Below are positions 14,475 to 23,322 of a stretch of 25,382 nt of DNA, in pieces (the stretch's first letter is position 1; every line of letters begins with the position of its first letter). The stretch lies in IMG/VR virus record IMGVR_UViG_3300006925_000135, positions 1 to 25,382 of that record; one strand, written 5' to 3'. The notes below the pieces were generated by a model that made no database searches, had not been told where the DNA came from, and saw nothing but the letters and a program-made list of their open reading frames with translations. A program made the position numbers and the translations under genes. This stretch comes from a virus.

Positions 14475-15320
14475 ATGGCTAAAAAAGCTACTCAAGCAGT
14501 AAAAGATATTGAGGTTGCACCTCAAGTAATTGAAGCAAAAGAAGTTGCAAAACCTGCAGCTAAAGTATCAACATCCAAAAAACCACAATGGGAAATTAAA
14601 GACAGAACATATTTACTAAATGGTCTTAAAACTCCATTAACATATACTATAGCATCTCGTCATACGAGCCGTTATCCTTTATTATGGTTTGATAAAGAAA
14701 AAAATGAACAAAGAGAATTAAGATATGCAACTAATCAAAATTCGCCATTAGTTGATGAACAATCGGGTGAAGCAACATTAGGGCATATTGTTTTTAGGGA
14801 TGGCACATTAACCGTAACTAAGGAAAAACAAAATTTGCAAAGATTATTATCTCTTTATCATCCAATGAAAGGAGTAAAATATAACGAATTTAATCCTGTA
14901 GAAGAAGCTGTAGACGATTTAGAAACTATTGAATATATAATTGAGGCATTAAATGTAGCAAGAGATATGGATATAGATCAAGCTGAGGCTATTTTAAGAG
15001 TTGAGGTTGGTTCTAAGGTATCTGACATGAGTTCTAAAGAAATTAAAAGAGATCTTTTAATATTTGCTAAAGAAAACGCTCAACTATTCTTAGAATTGGC
15101 TAATGACGAAAATGTGCAATTAAGAAATGTAGCTATTAATGCTACGGAGTTAGGTCTTTTAAATTTATCACAAGATCAAAGAACTTTTGCATGGGCTAAA
15201 ACAGGAAGGAAAATAATGAATGTTCCTTTTGACGAAAACCCATATTCCGCTATGGCTGCATTCTTTAAAACAGATGAAGGTATAGAAATTTACAAATCTA
15301 TAGAGAAAAAACTTCTATAA
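14475..15320 (+). CDS. Hypothetical head/neck-associated protein, 281 aa
   Basis: No named family was recognised. Residues 1-38 are a low-complexity Ala/Lys/Val tail. Residues about 39-120 are beta-rich (WEIKDRTYLLNG, TPLTYTIASRHTSRYPLLWFD, ELRYATNQNSP, LGHIVFRDGTLTV). Residues 120-225 are helical (LETIEYIIEALNVARDMDIDQ, a KEIKRDLLIFAKENAQLFLEL stretch). The end has VPFDENPYSAMAAFFKTDEG, then YKSIEKKLL. Its place, directly after the capsid protein and before the connector candidates, is where crAss-like and marine relatives carry an unassigned virion gene. A neck, head-completion or minor capsid role is likely but inferred. A second hairpin lies after the gene. Confidence 0.72.
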   Translation: MAKKATQAVKDIEVAPQVIEAKEVAKPAAKVSTSKKPQWEIKDRTYLLNGLKTPLTYTIASRHTSRYPLLWFDKEKNEQRELRYATNQNSPLVDEQSGEATLGHIVFRDGTLTVTKEKQNLQRLLSLYHPMKGVKYNEFNPVEEAVDDLETIEYIIEALNVARDMDIDQAEAILRVEVGSKVSDMSSKEIKRDLLIFAKENAQLFLELANDENVQLRNVAINATELGLLNLSQDQRTFAWAKTGRKIMNVPFDENPYSAMAAFFKTDEGIEIYKSIEKKLL

Positions 15321-15343
15321 CGTGTAATATTTATAATATGTAG

Positions 15344-15361
15344 AGCCGTCATTTGGCGGCT
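15344..15361 (+). terminator. Hairpin after the 281-aa gene, weak intrinsic terminator
   Basis: Positions 15344-15350 (AGCCGTC) pair with 15355-15361 in a 7-bp stem containing one T-G wobble and an ATTT loop. It is followed by TTACTATT rather than a clean T run, so termination is probably partial. It could also be an mRNA-end-stabilising hairpin. It lies 24 nt after the stop and 27 nt before the next start. Confidence 0.55.
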
Positions 15362-15387
15362 TTACTATTATATAACAAAAAACAAAA

Positions 15388-16146
15388 ATGGCAATAAACG
15401 TAAATACTGTATATCAAACAGTGTTGTCTATTTTAAATAAAGAGCAAAGGGGGTATATGACTCCTGATGAATTTAACAAAGTAGGAACACAAGTTCAACT
15501 TGAAATATTTGAAAAATATTTTGAAGATTTAAATCAACAGGCTAGAGTTCCTCAAAGCAATTTAAACTACGCTGATAGATTAGAAAATATAGATGAAAAG
15601 GTAGCTATATTTAAAACGTTTGGCAACGCCTCTTATAATAATACATCACCTACCCCTACTAATTATTTTACTTTACCTACAACTGATTCTTATGGAAGAA
15701 CAGTAAATTTATACAGGATAGGCGAAGTAACATATAAGAATGAAGTTCTTATACAAAGACTTCAAAGAAATGATTTTTATACTTCTGAAAAATCTAAATT
15801 AACAAAAGCAACTGAAACTTTTCCTACATATTTGTATGAGAATAATTATTTATTTGTAAAGCCAGATACTATACAAAATAATGTGCAAGTAGAGTATGTT
15901 AAAAAGCCGTCTAATGTAATTTGGGGATTTTTAGTAGGCAGTTTAGGCCAATACAATTGGAATGAATCAGACTACAATGCTACTACAGAGCCAAGCGGAT
16001 CTATAAATTTTGAGCTTCATGAAAGTGAACAAACAGAAGTTATCTTAAGAATACTACAATATGCTGGAATTATTATAAGAGATCCTCAAATAGTACAAGC
16101 CGCAGCACAGCAAGTGCAAATGGATGAAATAAACCAAAAAAGTTAA
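15388..16146 (+). CDS. Putative head-tail connector/ring protein, 252 aa
   Basis: Helical N-terminus (VNTVYQTVLSILNKEQRG, then a helix with TPDEFNKVGTQVQLEIFEKYFEDL, about 3-48), a beta-rich middle with Asn, Thr and Tyr (about 70-190, including PTYLYENNYLFVKPD and VQVEYVKKPSNVIWGF), and a helical C-terminus (EQTEVILRILQYAGIIIRDPQIVQAAAQQVQM). The helix / beta sandwich / helix layout resembles head-tail adaptors and the ring proteins that stack below the portal in crAss-like phages. The family name could not be fixed. Its leader (15362-15387) has no G. The next gene begins 6 nt downstream. Confidence 0.65.
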   Translation: MAINVNTVYQTVLSILNKEQRGYMTPDEFNKVGTQVQLEIFEKYFEDLNQQARVPQSNLNYADRLENIDEKVAIFKTFGNASYNNTSPTPTNYFTLPTTDSYGRTVNLYRIGEVTYKNEVLIQRLQRNDFYTSEKSKLTKATETFPTYLYENNYLFVKPDTIQNNVQVEYVKKPSNVIWGFLVGSLGQYNWNESDYNATTEPSGSINFELHESEQTEVILRILQYAGIIIRDPQIVQAAAQQVQMDEINQKS

Positions 16147-16152
16147 TAAGTT

Positions 16153-17379
16153 ATGGCAAAACCTAATGGTGGTTTAATACAAGAAACCAATGCACAATAT
16201 TACGCTGGAGCACAAACATTCTTAGCAGACGGAGCTACAAGTACATTTACAACTACTTTTAATACAAATTTAATTTTTAGCAGTTTTGATCCTAGCACCG
16301 TAAATTATGCAAATAATAATTTTAAACTTTACACTAGCCCTACAGGAATAGCTGGATCATACACAGAATACATACAAACATATAGCGTGGCTGACAATAC
16401 AATAACTTTCGCAGCTACTCCTGCTGCTAATTTAGTTATAGTTGTACAATTAAAAACTTTAACTGGTGGTAATTATGGCAATGAAAATGCTTACGGTAAT
16501 ACGGTTGAAGAAAACTACGGCGAGTATGCTTTTATAAAAGTTTCAGAATTAGTTACAAATTTTTTAGTGGGCTATGTGGGTAATGGAAAAATTATTCAAA
16601 ATGTAAAACGCAATGATGTTATATTTCATGTTAAGCGCGCATTACAAGAATTTAGCTATGATACTTTGCCAAGTATAAAATCACAAGAAGCTCAAATTCC
16701 TCATAATTTATCAATACCAATGCCTCAAGATTATGTAAACTATGTAAAAATGTCATGGGTAGATCAATTAGGGGTTAAACATATTATATATCCTACAACA
16801 TTAACTTCGAATCCAGACAGTTTATTACCTCAGGATTTTCAAGGTGTTCCTCTTCAAGACAACTTTAGCGAAGACATAGACGCTACTTCTTTAACAGAAG
16901 AAAGATGGGCCGCCGCTAATGATAGATTAATTAATGGAAATTTAAATTCAAAAGATGTAGAAAGCGGGATTTATCCGGGCACTTGGTATGGGTTTGGTTT
17001 TGAAGGAAGAGTTGGAGAAAGATATGGATTAAATCCAGAAACATCTCAAAGAAACGGTTGGTTTACTATGAACCATAGAGAAGGTAAAATATCTTTTTCG
17101 AGTGACTTAAGAGATGCTTTAGTAATATTTGAATATATATCTGACGGTCTTGCTTATGATCAAGACATGAAAGTTCCTAAAATGGCCGAAGCAGCCGTAT
17201 ATGCTTATGTAAACCATGCTGTACTTTCCACAAAAGTTAATACCCCTGAATATATAGTTAATAGATATAAAAGAGAAAAAAGTGCATTGCTTAGAAATGC
17301 TAAAATTAGATTATCTAATATTAAATTAGATGAAATAGTTCAAGTAATGCGTAATAAATCTAAATGGATTAAAAGTTAA
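16153..17379 (+). CDS. Putative tail adaptor (P22 gp4-like / crAss ring type) with N-terminal beta domain, 408 aa
   Basis: Residues about 14-112 are a beta-sandwich-like domain (FLADGATSTFTTTFNTN, FKLYTSPTG, NTITFAATPAANLVIVVQLK), reminiscent of domains found in tail-fibre ends and virion adaptors. After a linker with ENAYGNTVEENYGEYAFIKV, the main body has an amphipathic helix with NVKRNDVIFHVKRALQEFSYD (about 156-176), then SIPMPQDYVNYVKMSWVDQ followed by GVKHIIYP, a marker I associate with head-to-tail adaptors of marine and crAss-like podoviruses. The C-terminal 120 residues are helical and basic (KMAEAAVYAYVNHAVLSTK, YIVNRYKREKSALLRNAKI). It probably joins the portal to the hub. The next gene begins 4 nt later. 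Confidence 0.7.
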   Translation: MAKPNGGLIQETNAQYYAGAQTFLADGATSTFTTTFNTNLIFSSFDPSTVNYANNNFKLYTSPTGIAGSYTEYIQTYSVADNTITFAATPAANLVIVVQLKTLTGGNYGNENAYGNTVEENYGEYAFIKVSELVTNFLVGYVGNGKIIQNVKRNDVIFHVKRALQEFSYDTLPSIKSQEAQIPHNLSIPMPQDYVNYVKMSWVDQLGVKHIIYPTTLTSNPDSLLPQDFQGVPLQDNFSEDIDATSLTEERWAAANDRLINGNLNSKDVESGIYPGTWYGFGFEGRVGERYGLNPETSQRNGWFTMNHREGKISFSSDLRDALVIFEYISDGLAYDQDMKVPKMAEAAVYAYVNHAVLSTKVNTPEYIVNRYKREKSALLRNAKIRLSNIKLDEIVQVMRNKSKWIKS

Positions 17380-17383
17380 ATAA

Positions 17384-20300
17384 ATGGCAGAAGTTAAAAA
17401 TGCTTTTATAAAGTCTAAAATGAATTTAGATCTTGATGCACGTTTAGTGCCTCAAGGCGAGTATAGACAAGGCTTTAATATACAAGTTAGTAAATCCGAG
17501 GGCGATGACGTAGGGGCATTAGAAAATGTATTAGGTAATGCTTTGTTGCCGCAAGGCAATTTTCAAGCTTTAAATTCAGGCGCAACAGGTCTTCAAGCTA
17601 TAGGCCATGTTGTAAATCCTGCAAATAATATGGTATACATTTTTTTAACCAACAATACAGGAACTGCGTATAATTCTGGAGCGGATAATTTTATTTATGC
17701 TTATGATACTTTAAATCAAACTGCTATTAAATTAGTTGAAGGACTTTTTTTAAATTTTTCTACACAAAATCCTATATATGGCATTAACATAGTTGAAAAT
17801 TTATTGTTTTGGACAGACAATAGGAATCAACCAAGAAAAATAAATATAAACAAAACTTTAGGATATTATACTACTGAAGATCATATTTCAGTAGCTAAAT
17901 TTGCACCCTATGAAGCTATAAATTTGTACCAAGAAAGCTCTATAGCGGGCCAATATGAAACTACAATGAAAGATGTAGTAAGCCTTGCGGTGCCTAAAAT
18001 TAATGCTGCAGACGCAAACCCGCCAACCAATCCTTATTTACAAACAGACACTGGTGGAAATCCAAACTACGCTGGAGACCCGGATTATTTAGAAGATAAA
18101 TTTGTAAGATTTAGCTATAGATTTAAATTTGAAGACAATGAGTATTCGGCTTTAGCTCCTTTTACTCAAGAATGTTTTATACCCAAACAAGACGGATATT
18201 TTTATGCTGAGGATGAAGATGCAGCGTTTAGAAGCACTGTAGTTAGTTTTATGGAAAACAAAGTAAATGAAATTACTTTAAATATTCCTTTACCCAAAGC
18301 TATAGATGGCTCAGCTATTACCGGGGCTACATTAAATAATATTTTAAAAGTTACAGAAATTGATATTATTTATAAAGAATCAGACGCGCAAGCCGTACAA
18401 GTAGTAGACACTTTATCAGTAACCAATCAACTCTTCCAAACAACTCATACCGGCTCTACTATAAGTTATACTTATCAAAGTTTAAAGCCTTATAAAACAT
18501 TACCCGAGGCGGATTTAATTAGGGTATATGATAAAGTGCCTGTTAAAGCCTTTTCTCAAGAAATATCGGGAAATAGAGTTATTTATGGTAATTTTCAAGA
18601 TAAACATACCCCGCTTTTCCAAGATCTCAATGGCCAGCTTACACCCCAATTGGATTATGAAGTAGGTGCTTTTGATAAATCTAATTTTAATTTAGCGGCC
18701 GGCACTACTAGTAAAGTAGAGTACCCCAATAGCACTTTAAAACAAAATAGAAATTATCAAGTTGGCATTATTGTTTCAGATAGATATGGAAGATCATCTA
18801 CAGTATTATTATCTAAACTTTTAGAAAAAGCTACATTAGATCCGTCTGGAAATTTTGCCGCTTCAACTCATTATCATCCTTATAGAAACGACGCTGATAC
18901 TCCTGTAGCTTCCTGGCCCGGTGATGCTTTAAAAATATTATTTAATAGCCCTATAACTACCCCATCTCCAATTCCTGCTGGGTCTGGTATACCGGGGCTT
19001 TATATTGGTTCAGGTAATAATTACAATCCATTAGGTTGGTATAGTTATAAAGTCGTGGTTAAACAATTCGAGCAAGATTATTATAACGTTTATTTACCTG
19101 GTATACTTAACGGGCCGCCCGCTGGAGTTACAGATTTAAATGACACTGAAAACGAGGTAGGGTTTATTACTTTAATAAATGATAATATAAATAAAGTTCC
19201 TAGAGACTTAAGTGAAGTAGGCCCCGAACAAAAACAATTTAGAAGTTCAGTACAATTATTTGGAAGAGTTACTCCTAATTTTGTGTCTGCAACTTTTCCT
19301 TCTTATAATGAACAATTTTTTCCTAGTATTCAGTCGAATACCGTAATAACCATTGGGGAAGTTGCTGACGTGTTAGGAGAAGACGTTACAGGCCCAAGTG
19401 CAACAACAATAACAAATTTATATGACTCTAAATCTAATCCTTTAATCGCTAGAATATCACAAATAGATTCTTTACCTATTGGAAGTGCTGCGAAAGCCGG
19501 CGCTTATCCTTTTCAACTCGCAGTATTTGAAACAGAGCCTACTGAATCAAGGTTGGATATATATTATGAAACTTCTACTAGCGGACTAATATCAGAATTA
19601 AATACAGCTATAGAAACTACAACTAATGTTGTTACCGGCGCCACTGGAAATACTACAGTAGATTTTAATGAAAATCAAAGCCATGCAAATGGTAATGTAG
19701 ATATCTTGCCGTCAACTGCGGGAGCGGGATGGGCTCCTGTAGATATTACTTCTTTAGGCGAAGCTGTAAACCAAGATTTACCAGCCAATCGATTAACCGC
19801 GTCTATAGCAAGTGTTACAAGCTTAAGTGATGAAGGGGATAAATCTACCTTTTTTACCGTTATTAACGTACCATCTAATGGGCAACCTTATAATAATCAA
19901 GACCAAAACACTTGGTATAGATATAAAATACAAAGTACTAAAGATTTTTATTATAGCTTAGAGGCTGGAACAGAAAAAGTATATAATATAACAGTTAACT
20001 TTACAACCGCGGCTGGAGAATCTGCTGGTTCTGCGGGTTTTGAAGTGCCTTTAGCAAATACTTCACCTATTTTTAAAACATACACAATACCAAATCAACC
20101 GACTGTAAATATTGACCCAGTCCCTAGCAATCTTACTTTGCAACATACAGCTGGGGCAACAGGGATATTAGCTACATTTACTGGCGTAAACGGAACGGCT
20201 GACACAAGTCTAAATACAAATGATTTAAGTTGGTCTATTACATCTCCCGCTAATCAAACTATATTTAGTATAAACGCCGATGGCGAATTATCAACAACAG

Positions 20301-21766
20301 AAGATTTAACGGGCCCATACCCTATAACTATTACATTAACAGATGCGGGTGGCCCAACTGACGCTACTAATTTGCAGCTTACTGTTTTATTTGGTAATGA
20401 AGCTCTTAATACAGAATTTGGGTCCACTTCTAAATATGGGTTTGGTATTGCTAATTCAGGTGGAGAGTCTGGGGCTTTGTATTTTGTAGGAGGAACAAAT
20501 GCTCTCATCAATGCGGCCGGGTCTACCCCACTTCCCGGGGTGTCATCTATAAGTAATGACGATATAAGAGCCCCTTATAGTGGTTTGCAATTAAGCAATA
20601 ATGTAAACGAAGTAACTGTAAGTGGCGGTGGTGAAACTAAAGTTCTCGATTCTGTGCCAGATTGCGCAAGTTTCTACATGCTTAATAAAAACCAAAACGC
20701 AATGGCTATCCAGTCTTCAGCTAATGCTACAACATTAGACCAATCTCAAGCTGGATTGCGCCAAGGAACAGCATTTATAGGTGTAGAAATTAATTTTAAT
20801 CAATTAAACGTAGGGCTTGAAGGATTAACAACTGATGATTATCCTTTGCTTATGTATCCTATCTATTTACAATATAGACCATTTGGGGGAGGTAATAATT
20901 GGGTTACAGCAACAGATATTGAAGGCAAGCCTACTAATTTTGGAGGCTCTCAAATAAATAGAGACGCATTTGACTCTGGAGGCAGTGTTGGGGGACATGG
21001 AATAATAAATAAAAGAGACTTGCCCTATTATTTTCAGTCTACAAGAGTTAATAGTTCTAGTTTTACAACTGATATTTTAAATACAGCATGCTTAGAAGCA
21101 AACACACAGGCAAAAGCGCTTAATGGTGAAACTCAAAATGCTATTGCACGAAAAACTTTTGTAATAGGTAAATCACCTTATGCCGGGGTTAGCGATAAAT
21201 TTGGCGATTATAGATTAATTGTGCGTTATCCTTGGGGCATTAAAAGTTCAAACGGGTCAGATAATCCTATAGTTGTAGGATACGGATCTAGCGAATGTCC
21301 GGCAGATGGATTTAATATAATAAGCGGCCTAGTAAATGCTAATGTATTTTTTGGTGACTTTTACTATCCAGCAGCTTATGGTGGAAGCAATATATATTCT
21401 TACCAGTATAGAGTTAGCAATAATGCACAAAATACAGCGCAGCTTGCATCAACCGGAAGTGCAAACCAAACTCTGTTTGCCAGAGAATGGCATATGAAAT
21501 ATGTTACAAAATTTTATATAGATGCTGATCTTACACAACCATGGGTCCCTGATAATGCCGGGTGGTTTCAATATGTTGCTGGGTCAAACTCAACTGACAT
21601 TAATGCTGTATACGGAACAGACTATTCTAATACGAGTTCAACCGGGAACCCTGGATTAACTCAAAATATACATAGAAGATGGGTGGCATATTTTGACAGC
21701 ACAGGATTAAAAAGTTTAGCTAATTCAAATTATCCATCATTAGCAATGCAATATCAACCTTGGTAA
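17384..21766 (+). CDS. Large tail-hub ('stabilization'/muzzle) protein, 1460 aa, with cadherin-like domain
   Basis: The N-terminus carries a pattern I recognise from the crAss-like stabilization protein and its marine relatives: KSKMNLDLDARLVPQGEY (residues 11-27), then IQVSKSEGDDVGALENVLGN (about 34-53). It is followed by beta-propeller-like repeats with IYAYD, LFWTDNRNQPRKININ and FVRFSYRFKFEDNEYSALAPF. In crAss-like virions this protein forms the lower tail part below the rings. Residues about 906-1003 read as a cadherin or bacterial-Ig-like domain (FSINADGELSTTEDL, ITITLTDAGGPTDATN), probably surface exposed. The remaining 450 residues are beta-rich with several Cys. No enzyme motif is seen. 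It is longer than expected, while the usual C-terminal part seems to be in the next gene. Confidence 0.82.
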   Translation: MAEVKNAFIKSKMNLDLDARLVPQGEYRQGFNIQVSKSEGDDVGALENVLGNALLPQGNFQALNSGATGLQAIGHVVNPANNMVYIFLTNNTGTAYNSGADNFIYAYDTLNQTAIKLVEGLFLNFSTQNPIYGINIVENLLFWTDNRNQPRKININKTLGYYTTEDHISVAKFAPYEAINLYQESSIAGQYETTMKDVVSLAVPKINAADANPPTNPYLQTDTGGNPNYAGDPDYLEDKFVRFSYRFKFEDNEYSALAPFTQECFIPKQDGYFYAEDEDAAFRSTVVSFMENKVNEITLNIPLPKAIDGSAITGATLNNILKVTEIDIIYKESDAQAVQVVDTLSVTNQLFQTTHTGSTISYTYQSLKPYKTLPEADLIRVYDKVPVKAFSQEISGNRVIYGNFQDKHTPLFQDLNGQLTPQLDYEVGAFDKSNFNLAAGTTSKVEYPNSTLKQNRNYQVGIIVSDRYGRSSTVLLSKLLEKATLDPSGNFAASTHYHPYRNDADTPVASWPGDALKILFNSPITTPSPIPAGSGIPGLYIGSGNNYNPLGWYSYKVVVKQFEQDYYNVYLPGILNGPPAGVTDLNDTENEVGFITLINDNINKVPRDLSEVGPEQKQFRSSVQLFGRVTPNFVSATFPSYNEQFFPSIQSNTVITIGEVADVLGEDVTGPSATTITNLYDSKSNPLIARISQIDSLPIGSAAKAGAYPFQLAVFETEPTESRLDIYYETSTSGLISELNTAIETTTNVVTGATGNTTVDFNENQSHANGNVDILPSTAGAGWAPVDITSLGEAVNQDLPANRLTASIASVTSLSDEGDKSTFFTVINVPSNGQPYNNQDQNTWYRYKIQSTKDFYYSLEAGTEKVYNITVNFTTAAGESAGSAGFEVPLANTSPIFKTYTIPNQPTVNIDPVPSNLTLQHTAGATGILATFTGVNGTADTSLNTNDLSWSITSPANQTIFSINADGELSTTEDLTGPYPITITLTDAGGPTDATNLQLTVLFGNEALNTEFGSTSKYGFGIANSGGESGALYFVGGTNALINAAGSTPLPGVSSISNDDIRAPYSGLQLSNNVNEVTVSGGGETKVLDSVPDCASFYMLNKNQNAMAIQSSANATTLDQSQAGLRQGTAFIGVEINFNQLNVGLEGLTTDDYPLLMYPIYLQYRPFGGGNNWVTATDIEGKPTNFGGSQINRDAFDSGGSVGGHGIINKRDLPYYFQSTRVNSSSFTTDILNTACLEANTQAKALNGETQNAIARKTFVIGKSPYAGVSDKFGDYRLIVRYPWGIKSSNGSDNPIVVGYGSSECPADGFNIISGLVNANVFFGDFYYPAAYGGSNIYSYQYRVSNNAQNTAQLASTGSANQTLFAREWHMKYVTKFYIDADLTQPWVPDNAGWFQYVAGSNSTDINAVYGTDYSNTSSTGNPGLTQNIHRRWVAYFDSTGLKSLANSNYPSLAMQYQPW

Positions 21767-21795
21767 TTAAAATTATAAATAAGTAATAATAAATT

Positions 21796-23313
21796 ATGCC
21801 AGCAACTATAGAAGTAAAATATTTTAATAGCTTTGTTTTAAAGAAAGTTTTAAATTCTTCGTCTGTTCCGGTTTGGAATGGATCATTTGGTATACCTTAC
21901 GGTTTGCAAGGTTATGATCGAGGTAATGTAGAAACATCTAATGCTGCAATTATTGCTAAAAATTGGACAATTGAAGAATCAAGAATTAGGGGAGGATATA
22001 ATAATACATCGGTTAGTTTCGGCCCTAGGGCTTATTTGGTAGAAGAAGAGCCTAATGCGACCTTTAGAACTAACTCATTAATATATTCAGGAATATTTAA
22101 TTCAAGTACAGGAATTAATGATACTAATGTATTTAGTGTTGGAACAGATATTACTAAAAGTTTAAACCCGGCTTACGGATCAATACAAAAATTATACGCT
22201 CAAGATTATTATTTAACTATATTTCAAGAGGACAAAGTAAGTAGAGCACCTATTAATAAAAACATTATCTATTCAGCTGAAGGAAATCCTACAGTAACAA
22301 CTAGTAATATAGTTATAGGAGATCCACAAGCTTATGCAGGTAATTTTGGTATTAGTAGAAATCCTGAAAGTCATGCTGTTTACGGTTTTAGGCAATACTT
22401 TGTAGACAAAGATAGGAATGCGGTGCTAAGATTATCTAATAACGGTTTAGAAGAAATACAAAGATATGGTATGTATGACTTTTTTAGGGATAAGCTAAGT
22501 GAGTTAGATCAAGGCAAACCTTTTGTTGCTGGTAAAGCTGTGGGGATGTGGGATATTTATAATAAACAATATGTGGTGTCGCTTCAGACTGCTAATGCTT
22601 CTTTCACAACAGATTCTTTAGGAAATGTAGCCACTAATTCATATTTTACATTATCATTTGACGATGATATAAATGGATGGAATAGCTTTTTTAATTATAA
22701 ACCTGGATTAGGTTTTAGTTTAAAAAATTATTTTTATACTGTAAATAACGGCTCAGCATCATCAACAGCAGCGGCTTTATATCAACACAACTCTGAAGAT
22801 CCAACTATTAAAAGATCAAATTTTTACGGAGTAAATAATGATTCTAGTATAACCTTTATATTTAACCCTAGGCCTAGTATGTCAAAAGTGTTTAAAACAA
22901 TAAATTACGAAGGGAGCAATGGATGGGAAGTTAATAGCATTAATTCTGATTTTACAGGAATTGGTACTGTTGATACTGATTTTTTAAACTTTGCTATTAC
23001 TAACACACAAGATACAACAGCTTTAATATATAGTTATAATCAAGGGGCTTACGATAATTATGGCAACCAATTTCCCGCAAGACTTACACCGCCCTTAAAT
23101 AGAGCAGGTTTTACTAGAAAAGAAAATAAATATATGGCTAATATAATTAATAATAGTGCGGTTGCTCCCGGCGAAGTGAAGTTTGGCAATCAAATGAGCG
23201 GTATTAAAGGGTACTTTAGTACAGTTACCATGTCTACTGATACTGTTACTGATTATGGCGGCCCAAAAGAATTATTTGCTGTATCTTCGGAATACGCGGA
23301 ATCATCTTATTAA
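21796..23313 (+). CDS. Tail-hub C-terminal-like protein, 505 aa
   Basis: Beta-rich, Asn/Ser/Tyr-rich virion protein. The segment around residues 140-240 is the most telling: YGSIQKLYAQDYYLTIFQED, then KVSRAPINKNIIYSAEGNP, then NFGISRNPESHAVYGFRQYF (183-202) and DKDRNAVLRLSNNG, then GMYDFFRDKL. From memory this block usually sits in the same polypeptide as the N-terminal pattern of the preceding protein in related phages. Here the two are separate genes, 29 nt apart, which suggests a split hub protein. It may work as a beta-propeller at the tail tip and assemble with its partner. No membrane, signal or enzyme motif is seen. Confidence 0.75.
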   Translation: MPATIEVKYFNSFVLKKVLNSSSVPVWNGSFGIPYGLQGYDRGNVETSNAAIIAKNWTIEESRIRGGYNNTSVSFGPRAYLVEEEPNATFRTNSLIYSGIFNSSTGINDTNVFSVGTDITKSLNPAYGSIQKLYAQDYYLTIFQEDKVSRAPINKNIIYSAEGNPTVTTSNIVIGDPQAYAGNFGISRNPESHAVYGFRQYFVDKDRNAVLRLSNNGLEEIQRYGMYDFFRDKLSELDQGKPFVAGKAVGMWDIYNKQYVVSLQTANASFTTDSLGNVATNSYFTLSFDDDINGWNSFFNYKPGLGFSLKNYFYTVNNGSASSTAAALYQHNSEDPTIKRSNFYGVNNDSSITFIFNPRPSMSKVFKTINYEGSNGWEVNSINSDFTGIGTVDTDFLNFAITNTQDTTALIYSYNQGAYDNYGNQFPARLTPPLNRAGFTRKENKYMANIINNSAVAPGEVKFGNQMSGIKGYFSTVTMSTDTVTDYGGPKELFAVSSEYAESSY

Positions 23314-23322
23314 TAATAACAA

